Shown one piece after another: positions 26,680-34,573 of a stretch of DNA of 41,178 nucleotides. Where the stretch lies: assembly GCF_015776785.2 (NCBI RefSeq), contig NZ_LFMD02000002.1, positions 605,728 through 646,905 on the forward strand, given 5' to 3'. Made by a program: the position numbers and the translations under genes. Numbering within the stretch: position 1 is the stretch's first letter; each line of letters opens with the position of its first letter. Under the pieces are notes generated by a model. That model had not been told where the DNA came from, ran no database searches, and saw only the letters and a program-made list of their open reading frames with translations. This stretch comes from Kitasatospora sp. SUK 42 (lineage in GTDB: Bacteria; Actinomycetota; Actinomycetes; Streptomycetales; Streptomycetaceae).

Positions 26680-27225
26680 ATGACCACCACGCCGACCGAC
26701 GATCCGGCGGACCCCTCCCCCGGCACCGCCGACTCCCCCGACACCACTGGCACTGCTGGCACCGCCGGCACCGCCGCCGAACTGGCGGACGCGATGACCA
26801 GGGCGATCAAGCGGATCCGCCGCCAGACCGGCTGGCGGCTGGAGCCCTACGGCATCACCCCCGGCCAGGCCCGGGCGCTGCGCACGCTCGCCCACGCGCC
26901 CGGCTGCGAGACGCCGGACCACGCGATGCGGCTGAGCGACCTCGCCGACAAGCTGCACATCGCCCCGCGCTCGGCCACCACCGTGGTCGACGCCCTGGAG
27001 GAGGCCGGCCTGGTCGAGCGCAGCCCCGACCCGGCCGACCGGCGGGCCGTACGGATCCTGCTGACGGAGGCCGGCCGCGCGGCCCTGGAGCGGATCGGGC
27101 AGGTCCGGGACGAGGTGGCGCAGGAGTACTTCGGCGAGGTCAGCCCCGGGGACGAGGAGGTGCTGCTGCGAGTGCTGCGCGCCGCCGAGGCCCGTTTCCT
27201 CGCAGCCGGTCCGCCACGGCGGTAG
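26680..27225 (+). CDS. MarR family transcriptional regulator
   Basis: 181 aa from ATG 26680 (GAGGAG about 7 bases upstream). After a Thr/Ala/Gly-rich N-terminus of 30 residues comes a winged helix: LEPYGITPGQARALRTLAHA, RLSDLADKLHIAPRSATTVV (recognition helix) and ERSPDPADRRAVRILLTEAG (wing with the D-x-R-D/R motif). The dimerisation helices lie at both ends. The ligand is unknown. Its last 86 bases overlap, in antisense, the 3' end of the EamA gene. Confidence 0.93.
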   Translation: MTTTPTDDPADPSPGTADSPDTTGTAGTAGTAAELADAMTRAIKRIRRQTGWRLEPYGITPGQARALRTLAHAPGCETPDHAMRLSDLADKLHIAPRSATTVVDALEEAGLVERSPDPADRRAVRILLTEAGRAALERIGQVRDEVAQEYFGEVSPGDEEVLLRVLRAAEARFLAAGPPRR

Positions 27226-28111
27226 CCGCCCCCGGGCGCAGCGCGGTGATCCCGATCCCGGCGATCACCAGCAGCGCGGCCGCGGCGGCCGCCGGGCTGA
27301 CCCGCTCACCGAGCAGCAGCCAGGCCGAGGACATCCCGAACACCGGCACCAGCAGCGAGTAGGGCGCGACGGCGGTGGCGTCGTAGCGGCGCAGCAGGTA
27401 ACTCCAGGCGACGAAGCCGAACAGGGTGGAGACCAGCCCGACGTAGCCGATCACGCCGAGCCCGGCGAGGGTGATGCCGCGCAGCGCCCGCAGGTCCGCG
27501 TCCGGCCCCTCGACCAGCAGGGACAGTCCCAGCAGCGGCAGCGGCGGGACGGCGCTGACCCAGACCATCCAGCGCAGCGCGTCCGGCGGGGCGGCCCGGC
27601 GGGTCAGCACGTTGGCCAGGCCCCAGGCGACGGCGGCCAGCACCACCAGGGCGAAGGCGCCGAGCGGGCCGCCGAGGCCCTGGTCGAACGCGCTCAGGCC
27701 GATGCCCGCGAAGGCGATCGCCAGGCCCAGCAGCCGCTGCCCGCCGGGGCGTTCGCGCAGCAGGACGGCGGCGAACAGGGCGGTGAAGCCGGCCTGCCCC
27801 TGGAGCACCAGCGAGGAGAGGCCGGCCGGCATCCCGGCGTGCATGCCGAGGAAGAGCAGCCCGAACTTGACCACCCCGAGGACCAGGCCGACCGCCAGCA
27901 CCCAGCGCCAGGCCACCTTGGGCGGGCCGACGAGGAACACCGCCGGCACCGCGACCACGGCGAACCGCAGGGCACAGAAGAGCAGCGGCGGGAAGCTGTC
28001 CAGGCCGACGTGGATGAGGACGAAGTTGAGCCCCCAGACGGCGGCCACCAGGACGGCCAGGGCGATGTGACGGGGACGCATGCCGCTCGGGGCGGCGGGT
28101 GGTGCGGTCAT
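27140..28111 (-). CDS. EamA/DMT family transporter
   Basis: 323 aa, about ten hydrophobic segments in two EamA repeats (about residues 12-135 and 150-292). Typical pieces are AVLVAAVWGLNFVLIHVGLD, LRFAVVAVPAVFLV, LQGQAGFTALFAAVLLRER and VAPYSLLVPVFGMSSAWLLL. The order resembles RhaT/YdcZ-like metabolite exporters, but the substrate is unknown. The final 28 residues are Arg/Pro/Ala-rich and are encoded opposite the end of the marR gene. ATG 28111 has no good ribosome site; ATG 28081 is an alternative. It is divergent from a LysR gene that probably regulates it. Confidence 0.92.
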   Translation of the reverse strand: MTAPPAAPSGMRPRHIALAVLVAAVWGLNFVLIHVGLDSFPPLLFCALRFAVVAVPAVFLVGPPKVAWRWVLAVGLVLGVVKFGLLFLGMHAGMPAGLSSLVLQGQAGFTALFAAVLLRERPGGQRLLGLAIAFAGIGLSAFDQGLGGPLGAFALVVLAAVAWGLANVLTRRAAPPDALRWMVWVSAVPPLPLLGLSLLVEGPDADLRALRGITLAGLGVIGYVGLVSTLFGFVAWSYLLRRYDATAVAPYSLLVPVFGMSSAWLLLGERVSPAAAAAALLVIAGIGITALRPGAATAVADRLRGNGPRRRAALAAAPPRPRG

Positions 28112-28154
28112 GGGTCGAGCATGGCGGCGGAGGAACGTGTAGCACCAGCGATGA

Positions 28155-28178
28155 ATACTGAAGAGGACACTTTAGGAT
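28155..28178 (+). promoter_or_regulatory. LysR operator/-10 region for the lysR-eamA divergent pair
   Basis: ATACTGAA (28155-28162) and TTTAGGAT (28171-28178) form an imperfect dyad (6 of 8 positions) of the size of a LysR site. TAGGAT (28173-28178) fits the -10 consensus and is 6 bases before ATG 28185, which predicts a leaderless LysR mRNA. The whole divergent gap is 73 bases. Confidence 0.5.
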
Positions 28179-28184
28179 CGCTAC

Positions 28185-29087
28185 ATGATGGATCTGGGAC
28201 GCCTTCGGGCGCTGCACGCGGTGGCGGTGCACGGCTCGGTCGGCGGGGCGGCGGCCGCGCTCGGGTTCACGCCCTCGGCGGTCTCGCAGCAGATCGCCAA
28301 GCTGGAGCGCGAGACCCGGACGGTGCTGCTGGAGCGTCAGGGCCGGGGCGTGGTGCTGACCGACGCGGCGCGCGAGCTGGCCACCACCGCGCGGACCGTG
28401 CTGGGGCTGGTGGAGCAGGCCGAGGTGCGGCTGGAGGAACAGCGCGGCCAGGCGGTGGGGCGGCTGCTGGTGGCCGCCTTCCCGAGCGGTGCGCGCGGGC
28501 TGATGCCCGGGGTGCTGGCCGACCTGCAACGGCGCTGCCCGGAGCTGGACGTCCGCATGCTGGAGAGCGACCCGTACCCGGCGGCGGAGCTGGTGGCCCG
28601 GGGCGAGGTGGACCTGGCGCTGGTGCAGGACTGGCCGACGGTGCCGCTGCCGGTGCAGGACGGGCTCACCCGGCTGGACCTCGGCACGGACCCGGTGGAC
28701 CTGCTGCTGCCCGCCGGGGACGCGCTGGCGGCGCTGACGGCGGTGCCGGTGGAGCGGCTGGTCGGACAGCGCTGGATCAGCGTGCCGCCGGGCAACATCT
28801 GCCACGACTGGCTGCTGCGCACCATGCGCGAGGCCGGCGAGGAGCCGGACGTGCGCTACCAGGCCGGCGAGTTCGAGACCCAGATCGCGCTGGTCGCGGC
28901 CGGCCTGGGGATGGGCCTGGTGCCCCGGCTGGGCCGGGGCCCGCTGCCGCCCGGGGTGGTGGCCCGCCCGGTGGCCTCGCAGCCGAGCCGGCGGGTGTTC
29001 GCACTGTGGCGCACCCAGGCCTCCCGGCGGCCGGCGATCACCGAGGCGCTGGCGTCGATGCGGGAGCGCTGGGACGCCCTGGCCTAG
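28185..29087 (+). CDS. LysR family transcriptional regulator
   Basis: 300 aa from ATG 28185 (a second ATG follows directly). The N-terminal helix-turn-helix is MMDLGRLRALHAVAVHGSVG, AAAALGFTPSAVSQQIAKLE. The substrate-binding domain covers about residues 90-295 (GRLLVAAFPSGARGLMPGVL; VALVAAGLGMGLVPRLGRG-type sequence). The effector is unknown. Its place opposite the EamA gene is the classic arrangement for a LysR regulator and its target. Its stop codon shares a CTAG palindrome with the stop of the ZIP gene on the other strand. Confidence 0.94.
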   Translation: MMDLGRLRALHAVAVHGSVGGAAAALGFTPSAVSQQIAKLERETRTVLLERQGRGVVLTDAARELATTARTVLGLVEQAEVRLEEQRGQAVGRLLVAAFPSGARGLMPGVLADLQRRCPELDVRMLESDPYPAAELVARGEVDLALVQDWPTVPLPVQDGLTRLDLGTDPVDLLLPAGDALAALTAVPVERLVGQRWISVPPGNICHDWLLRTMREAGEEPDVRYQAGEFETQIALVAAGLGMGLVPRLGRGPLPPGVVARPVASQPSRRVFALWRTQASRRPAITEALASMRERWDALA

Positions 29088-29848
29088 TTCGCCAGGCCGA
29101 TGACCAGCCACATGAAGCCGACCCCGGCGACGGTGCACAGCAGGGTGCTGCGCGAGGGGTGGGGGCTGTGCGCCTCGGGGAGGATGTCGGAGGTCGCCAG
29201 GTAGAGCAGGAAGCCGGAGAAGAAGCCGAGGTAGAGGCCGAGCAGGTGCTCCGGGATGGTGAAGGCCAGGGTGATCGCGGCACCGGAGACCGGGGCCAGC
29301 GCGTCCGCCGCGAGCAGGGCCAGCGCCCGGCGCCGGTTGTTCCCGTACAGCCGGGTGATCGTGTACGTGTTGAAGCCGTCGGCGAAGTCGTGCGCGACCA
29401 CCGCGATGGCCACCACCGTGCCGACCGTCGTGCCGGCCTGGAAGGCGGCACCGATCGCGAAGCCGTCCATCACGCTGTGGCCGACCAGCGCCAGGGCGGC
29501 GGTCAGCCCGATGCCCTGGTGCCCGCGCTGGTGGGTGTGGCCGTGGTGGTGCCCGTGGGTGTGCGCGGCGTACTCGCCCTCGTGGCCGCGGTGGATGGCG
29601 ACCGCGCGCTCGACCACGTGGATGGTGAGGAAGCCGGCCGCGAACATCAGCAGCGCCTGCGGCACTCCGTGCACCTCGCCCGGCGCCTGGTTGATGGCCT
29701 CGGGCAGCAGGTCGAAGGCGACCACGCCGAGCATCAGGCCGGCGGCGAAACCGAGTACCAGGTGGCGGCGGTCGCCGGTGCGCTGGGCGACGAAGCCGCC
29801 GATCAACGTCATCAGGAACGCCCCGGCGGCGACCAGGACGGCGGTCAT
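29084..29848 (-). CDS. ZIP family metal transporter
   Basis: 254 aa from ATG 29848, with GGAGGCGG 7 bases upstream. ZIP transporters bring Zn2+ or other divalent metals into the cytoplasm. About eight membrane segments are seen. A histidine-rich cytoplasmic loop, HTHGHHHGHTHQRGH, lies between segments 3 and 4. Segment 4 has LALVGHSVMDGFAIGAAF and segment 5 has AVVAHDFADGFNTYTI, the HSxxDG and HDxxDG metal-site motifs (plain ZIPs have HNxPEG/HEIPxE; the Asp variants are also known). It is preceded by a 24-aa ORF whose stop overlaps this ATG. Confidence 0.93.
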   Translation of the reverse strand: MTAVLVAAGAFLMTLIGGFVAQRTGDRRHLVLGFAAGLMLGVVAFDLLPEAINQAPGEVHGVPQALLMFAAGFLTIHVVERAVAIHRGHEGEYAAHTHGHHHGHTHQRGHQGIGLTAALALVGHSVMDGFAIGAAFQAGTTVGTVVAIAVVAHDFADGFNTYTITRLYGNNRRRALALLAADALAPVSGAAITLAFTIPEHLLGLYLGFFSGFLLYLATSDILPEAHSPHPSRSTLLCTVAGVGFMWLVIGLAN

Positions 29849-29919
29849 CGGGCCGCCTCCGTCGCCGGGCCCGCCGGATGGCCGGTGCCGTCGTGTGCCC
29901 TGCCGAGCGCTGTGCCCAT
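29845..29919 (-). CDS. 24-residue ORF coupled to the ZIP transporter gene
   Basis: ATG 29919 follows GGGGAGAGGA, a strong ribosome site, and the ORF ends in TGA (29847-29845) overlapping the ZIP ATG as ATGA. The peptide starts MGTALGRAHDGTGHPAG and has two His, two Arg and no Cys. It is too short for usual gene callers. The ribosome site and overlap suggest a translated leader peptide coupled to the transporter; a metal-sensing role would be speculation. Confidence 0.5.
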   Translation of the reverse strand: MGTALGRAHDGTGHPAGPATEAAR

Positions 29920-30159
29920 TCCTCTCCCCCTGGGATCCGCCCGTGACCGGGCCGACCGCCGACCGTACCGGACGGCCGCTCGGCGGTGATCGCCCGGGGT
30001 ACCGGTTCCTGGCGGGGCCGGGCCGCGGGTCCGGCAGGGGGCCTGGCCTGGGGGTCCGGGGGCGGGTCCGGCCGGGAGGCCTGGCACCCCCAGCCTCGGT
30101 TCGGGTCCGAGGGGGCGCCCGCCGGGTGGGCCGTCGGGGTGAGCTCCCGGGCGGGGCGG
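29920..30159. other. Gene-free stretch upstream of the ZIP unit
   Basis: GC-rich, with no ORF I would support. The part next to 30160 contains a weak hairpin (listed separately). A promoter for the ZIP unit should be near 29930-29990, but no good -10 is visible. Confidence 0.5.
30087..30115 (-). terminator. Weak hairpin after the Mrr-like gene
   Basis: CCTCGG (30094-30099) pairs with CCGAGG (30107-30112), and outer C and G runs extend the stem with a bulge. It starts about 45 bases past the stop codon of the gene ending at 30160. Confidence 0.45.
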
Positions 30160-31899
30160 TCAGAGCCCGGCGGCGAGCGGCAGGCCCAGGTGGGTGCGGG
30201 CGAGTTCGCGCACTCCGTCGCCGTCGACCAGGTGGATGTGCCGGTGGCTCTCCTCGGCAGTGAGGTCCAGGGCCTCGTCGCTGAAGCGGCCGGTGGTCAG
30301 CCGCAGGCCGCGTTCGGCGGACTCCTCGCTGACGGCCTCGGCCAGCGTCTCGATCTGTTCCACGGTGACCGGCTCGGTGCCCCGGGAGGCCCACACCACC
30401 CAGCGCCCGGGCAGCGCGCTGCCGGGGGCACCCTCGCCGGTGGCGACCAGTCCAGCCGGGCCGCGCAGCCGTACGCTCCACTCGGCGAGCCCGCCCCGGG
30501 TGAGCAGGTCGCGGACCAGCTGGGCGAACTCGTTGGCGGACAGGTCGGGCGCGGCCGGGACGGCGGCGCCGGCCTGGGCGGCCGGTTCGACGGACGCCCG
30601 GGCGTACGGGTCCGGGGTGACGGCGGCGCCGAGCTGGCGCAGCCGGACCAGCGCCTCGTCCTGTTCGGCGTCGGCGTAGACGCCCTCGTCGTCGCGCTCC
30701 TCGTACGGGGTCTCCGGCGGCAGCAGCCGGGTGCGGGCCAGGGCGTCGCGGTCGGCGTCCACGCTGAGCAGGCAGAGCGGCTCGGCGGTGCCGGGCTCGC
30801 GCAGCCAGCCGTTGAGGACGACCCCGGCGAGTATCTCGTCGGTGTCCACGGCGTCGGCGGCCTGCAGGGCGCGCAGCGCGAGCCGAGCGACCAGCCGCAG
30901 GTAGTCGGTGGCCCGGTCCGCAGGCGGGCGGGGCACCGGGACGATGTCGCCGTCGGGGGCGAGCCGGTAGCCGGTGAGCGAGGGGACCAGGTCGAGCGGG
31001 GGCAGGTCGAGGTCCAGGACGGCGGTACGGGTGAGCGGGCGGAAGACCGCCCGGCAGGGGGCGGGCAGGTCCTGGGTGGCGGTCTCGGCGGCGGCCAGCG
31101 CCCGCTCCAGCAGCGACTCCACGGCGGCCGGCTCGGCCAGCCGGTAGGCCCGACGGCACTCCTCCAGGCTCTCGTTGTACTCGCGCACCGCACGGGCCCG
31201 AGCCTCCTCGACCGCCTCGTGGGCGCGCCGGGACTCGTCGGCGGCCGGGCTGCCGGCCTCGGCCCGGCGGGTGCGCCACTCGCGCAGGGCCCGCTGGTGG
31301 GCGAGCCGGGCCTGGGCCAGTTCGCGCTGGTAGCCGGAGTCGAGCAGGCGCCGGGAGGGGCCGCTCTCCGGGTCGGCGGCGGCCGGCTCGTCGGGGGCGA
31401 AGTCCTCCCAGCGGGGCTCGGATTCCTCGGCCGCGTCCGGGCCGTCGGCCGGGTAGGGGCGGGGCGCGTAGTGGCGCAGCTGGCTCTCGAAGTCCATGGC
31501 CGAGACGGGCAGCGCGGCCCGCCGCAGCAGGTCGGCCAGCCGGTCGTGCTCGGCCTGGACGGTGACCGTGCGGTGGTGGGTCAGGGCGGCGGCCCGGGCG
31601 TGCTCCGCGACGGCGTCCCCGGAGTCGGCGGAGTCGGGTCGGCCGGGCGTGCCCGGGGCCGCCGGGCCGCCCGGACCACCCGCCGTTGCCCCGGGGGCCG
31701 GGGCTGCCGGGCCGTCAGCGCCCGGGCCGCCGGCCGGCCCCTCGCCCTGGCGGTCGGACTCGGTCCGGGCCGTGGCGCCACCGTCCGGATCCGGGCCCTG
31801 GTCCGCGCCGAGGTCGCGGAAGACCGAGGCGAGGAAGCCCGGTTGGGGGAACTGGACGGTGGCGGCGCCGTCGGACTGGCCGTCTGCTGAGTACTGCAT
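30160..31899 (-). CDS. Mrr-like restriction-endonuclease-fold protein
   Basis: 579 aa from ATG 31899 (ATG 31917 is in the same frame). The N-terminal 110 residues are Gly/Pro/Ala-rich and disordered. A charged region (about 165-275) rich in Arg, Glu and Ala looks like a coiled coil. The last 120 residues follow the Mrr catalytic-domain pattern: GRWVVWASRGTEPVTVEQIE, LTTGRFSDEALDLTAEESHR, HIHLVDGDGVRELARTHLG. In active Mrr enzymes the QAK (or E-x-K) strand carries catalytic residues; the matching strand here reads WAS-R, so nuclease activity is doubtful. The gene lies 114 bases downstream of the hypothetical gene at 32014-33810 on the same strand. The fold assignment is by eye and is moderately secure. 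Confidence 0.65.
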   Translation of the reverse strand: MQYSADGQSDGAATVQFPQPGFLASVFRDLGADQGPDPDGGATARTESDRQGEGPAGGPGADGPAAPAPGATAGGPGGPAAPGTPGRPDSADSGDAVAEHARAAALTHHRTVTVQAEHDRLADLLRRAALPVSAMDFESQLRHYAPRPYPADGPDAAEESEPRWEDFAPDEPAAADPESGPSRRLLDSGYQRELAQARLAHQRALREWRTRRAEAGSPAADESRRAHEAVEEARARAVREYNESLEECRRAYRLAEPAAVESLLERALAAAETATQDLPAPCRAVFRPLTRTAVLDLDLPPLDLVPSLTGYRLAPDGDIVPVPRPPADRATDYLRLVARLALRALQAADAVDTDEILAGVVLNGWLREPGTAEPLCLLSVDADRDALARTRLLPPETPYEERDDEGVYADAEQDEALVRLRQLGAAVTPDPYARASVEPAAQAGAAVPAAPDLSANEFAQLVRDLLTRGGLAEWSVRLRGPAGLVATGEGAPGSALPGRWVVWASRGTEPVTVEQIETLAEAVSEESAERGLRLTTGRFSDEALDLTAEESHRHIHLVDGDGVRELARTHLGLPLAAGL

Positions 31900-32013
31900 C
31901 GGTCGTCGTTCCCCCATGCTCGTCCGGCACCTGCCCCGGGCGGCCGGCCACCCTGCGGCCCCACCCCTGCCGGACATTGTCCACCGAACGGGCGCGGCGG
32001 TCAGCCAAGCCGG

Positions 32014-33810
32014 TCAGTTGGTACGGGTGTTGGTCAGGTGCAGACCGATGTAGCCGACGTAGATCCGGCCGCTCCCCGAACAGTCGTCCAGGTAGTGCAG
32101 CCGGGGCGCGGTGCGGCCGCCGCCGATCCGCAGGTGCGCGCCCATGAACGCCCGCCGGGAGGCGTCCACGCATTCCGGCACCGGCAGCATCCGTTCACGT
32201 TTCCACTTGGTGTGGCTGAACACCGTCCGGGACTCCCCGCGCACCGCCTTGCGGGGCGGGAAGCGGTGGCAGCCCTCCGGGGTGCGCTCGCACCACTGCT
32301 TGAAGTCCCCTCGGGCCGTGCCGCGTACGGCCGCCTCGGCGTACTCCTGCAGGGCCGTCAGGCCGTCCCAGGCGAGCCGGGCCCAGCCGGCTCCGGCGCA
32401 CTGGAGCCCGTCCAGGGCGAGCGCGGCCTTCTCGTCGCCGGTGAAGGTGAGCAGGGGGAACTCGTCGATCCTGGCCAGGAGTTCGGTGAAGGTCTCGGGC
32501 TTGCCGGGGCGGCCGGGGGGCTGGGCTGGGAGCTGGGCCGGGACGGACCGCCCGGTGGCGGCCGGGCCGGCGACGGGGGTCGCGCCGACCGGGGCGCCCG
32601 GAAGGGCGCAGTGGCGGCCGGTCAGCGCACGGGTGGCGGCGCGGAGGCGACCCTCGTGGCCCTCCCGGGCCTGGCCTCGGTCGTGACGCTCCGGGTGCGG
32701 GACGTGCCGGACCCGCTCCGGTTCGTCGGCCCCGGCCCGCTGCTCGACGCGGTCCTGCCGCTCCTCGCGGGCGGGCGCGGTCGGTTCGGCGGTCTCGCCG
32801 ACGGCCGGGCCCTCGGTCCGCTCCGCGACCGGGCGCAGCGGTGACGGGACCCGCAGCACCGGGACGGCCGCCAGCGGCGGCGGCAGCGGCTGGTCGGCCG
32901 CGAGTCGGCGCGGTTCGCGGGCGAGCAGCCCTGCCGCGCGGCGGAGGTCCTGTTCTATTCGGCCCCGGGCGAGCACCGGATGTCGGGTGGCGTCCTGCCG
33001 GGAGGCCGGGTCGACCTCGGGCAGGTAGGTGCGCACCGCGCCGCCGTAGACGGTGTGGTACTCCAGCGCGACGTTGAACCCGGTGCGGGCGCCCGGGTCC
33101 AGCACGTAGGCGGAGGCGAGGCCGGGCAGTTGCTGGCAGAGCGGGCGGACGACGTCCTCGACCCAGCGGTCGAGCGGGAGGTTCACCGGCACGCTGGCGA
33201 CCACGGTGGGCAGCCGGCGCTCCGGGTCGCACAGTTCGTCGATCAGCGCGTCGACCTCGCCGGCCGTGATCACCCGGGGAGCGGGGTGGACGGCGGCCGG
33301 GCCGTCGGTGGCGTCGAGCAGCGGGAGGAGCGTGCGGGCGAGTTCGGGCACGGGCACCCGGCAGGGGGTGCGCACGCCGCTGCCGGTGCTGTGCGACTCG
33401 GCCTCCAGCCGGAACCAGGTGGGGCCCTCGGCCCCGGTGGCCACGGTGAGGGTGAGCTGGTGGGTGCCGTGCGGGGCCGGGCGGCGAAGCCGTCGGCGGT
33501 CGTAGCGGCCGACGCCATGGGCGATGCGCAGCGGGCCGCGGTCGCGGTCCAGCAGGACGCGCTCGCCGAGACGGAGGCGCTCGGCGTCGGGGGGCCTTGC
33601 GTCGGGGGCCGACCCGGTGGGGCCCCGGACGGCCGGTGGGGGCTCCTCGCAGCCCTCGTGCTTGAGCCAGGAGGCGAGTTGCTCGTCGGCCAGGGCGACG
33701 GCCTCGGCGTGCGGAAGGGCGGTGGCGACGGTCATCCGGTAGGGCGTCGCGGGGCCGTGGGGGCCGATCAGGTCGGCACCGGCGGGCGAGAACGAACGGT
33801 CTGAGGTCAT
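32014..33810 (-). CDS. Conserved-looking protein of unknown function
   Basis: 598 aa from ATG 33810, with GGAGGT 7 bases upstream. I do not recognise the family. The N-terminal part (about 1-330) ends with FNVALEYHTVYGGAVRTYLP and EVDPASRQDATRHPVLARGR, which look like a folded core. A low-complexity linker of about 120 residues, rich in Pro, Arg, Glu and Ala, follows. The C-terminal part (about 450-598) is compact: LLARIDEFPLLTFTGDEKAA, TPEGCHRFPPRKAVRGESRT, VFSHTKWKRERMLPVPECVD and GSGRIYVGYIGLHLTNTRTN. Basic and aromatic residues there could suit nucleic-acid binding, but this is a guess. Its only close neighbour on the strand is the Mrr-like gene, so the two may work together. Confidence 0.8.
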   Translation of the reverse strand: MTSDRSFSPAGADLIGPHGPATPYRMTVATALPHAEAVALADEQLASWLKHEGCEEPPPAVRGPTGSAPDARPPDAERLRLGERVLLDRDRGPLRIAHGVGRYDRRRLRRPAPHGTHQLTLTVATGAEGPTWFRLEAESHSTGSGVRTPCRVPVPELARTLLPLLDATDGPAAVHPAPRVITAGEVDALIDELCDPERRLPTVVASVPVNLPLDRWVEDVVRPLCQQLPGLASAYVLDPGARTGFNVALEYHTVYGGAVRTYLPEVDPASRQDATRHPVLARGRIEQDLRRAAGLLAREPRRLAADQPLPPPLAAVPVLRVPSPLRPVAERTEGPAVGETAEPTAPAREERQDRVEQRAGADEPERVRHVPHPERHDRGQAREGHEGRLRAATRALTGRHCALPGAPVGATPVAGPAATGRSVPAQLPAQPPGRPGKPETFTELLARIDEFPLLTFTGDEKAALALDGLQCAGAGWARLAWDGLTALQEYAEAAVRGTARGDFKQWCERTPEGCHRFPPRKAVRGESRTVFSHTKWKRERMLPVPECVDASRRAFMGAHLRIGGGRTAPRLHYLDDCSGSGRIYVGYIGLHLTNTRTN

Positions 33811-33934
33811 GCGCGTACCTCCGTGGTGCGGGGTGAGGTCTCGTGTCCTCCATCGACGGTTTTCGTCCGGTTCGGCCGGATCCTTGCCCAGGAAACGCCA
33901 CGGCCCGGAGCGGAAGTTCCAACTCGGGGCCACG

Positions 33935-33940
33935 ACACTA
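33935..33940 (-). promoter_or_regulatory. Possible -10 element for the 33810-30160 gene pair
   Basis: On the minus strand this reads TAGTGT, about 125 bases upstream of ATG 33810, in a 261-base gap (33811-34071) with no supportable gene. The gap shows no strong hairpin. Confidence 0.25.
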
Positions 33941-34071
33941 CGTTCGAGTGAATCTGCTCAAGCCGTCTTCCGCGTGGCGCGGGCCCTCGGCTACAAGGAG
34001 CGGACCCGGCAGGGGTGTTCGGGCCGGCGCACCGGGGCGTACGAACCGGCGCGGGGGCCGCACGGACCCGC

Positions 34072-34386
34072 TCAGGCCTCGGCGGTGCCGGCGCGGCTGC
34101 GGCTCCACACGGGCTCCGCGACCGGCACGGCCAGCGGATGGCCCTCCGGGGCGGCGTAGTTCGCGATCAGCACCACGGGCTCGGTCCCGAGGTTGCGGCC
34201 CACGTGGACGTGGACCGGCCCGGCCTCCTCGACCAGCGAGTCGCCGGCCCGGCTGACCTCGACCCGGCCGTCGCACAGCGTCCGGGTCAGCGTGCCGGAG
34301 AGCACCACCACCTCGACCCGGCCCGGGTGGTAGTGCCAGCCGGTGCTGGCACCCGGAGGCAGGGTGATGGTCCGGACGAGGGACAT
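34072..34386 (-). CDS. Cupin domain protein
   Basis: 104 aa single-domain cupin. Metal-site residues are visible in GWHYHPGRVEVVVLSGTL (His18, His20, Glu25) and GPVHVHVGRNLG (His59, His61). Such small cupins bind a metal ion and serve as sensors, isomerases or dioxygenases; the substrate is unknown. ATG 34386 has AGGAAG about 10 bases upstream. On the same strand, TAGCCT (34424-34419) could be its -10 element, giving a leader of about 26 bases. Confidence 0.9.
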   Translation of the reverse strand: MSLVRTITLPPGASTGWHYHPGRVEVVVLSGTLTRTLCDGRVEVSRAGDSLVEEAGPVHVHVGRNLGTEPVVLIANYAAPEGHPLAVPVAEPVWSRSRAGTAEA

Positions 34387-34573
34387 CTCGGCGCGGCTTC
34401 CTGGTCGGCGGCCGGATCAGGCTAGGCGGGCCCCTCCTCGCACCGACACGGACCGGCCGCGAACTGGCCGAATGTCTGGCCGGAAAACGGCCCCACCGGC
34501 CGTCGGCTCCGCCGCCCCCGCCCGACGAGGCCGTCCGGTTCGACGCCCCTGCCCGGCGCGACCGGCCGGTCCG

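Noticed and set aside
33809..34159. Plus-strand ORF in the gap upstream of the 33810 gene
   Set aside because: No ribosome site or recognisable domain, and it overlaps the cupin gene in antisense.
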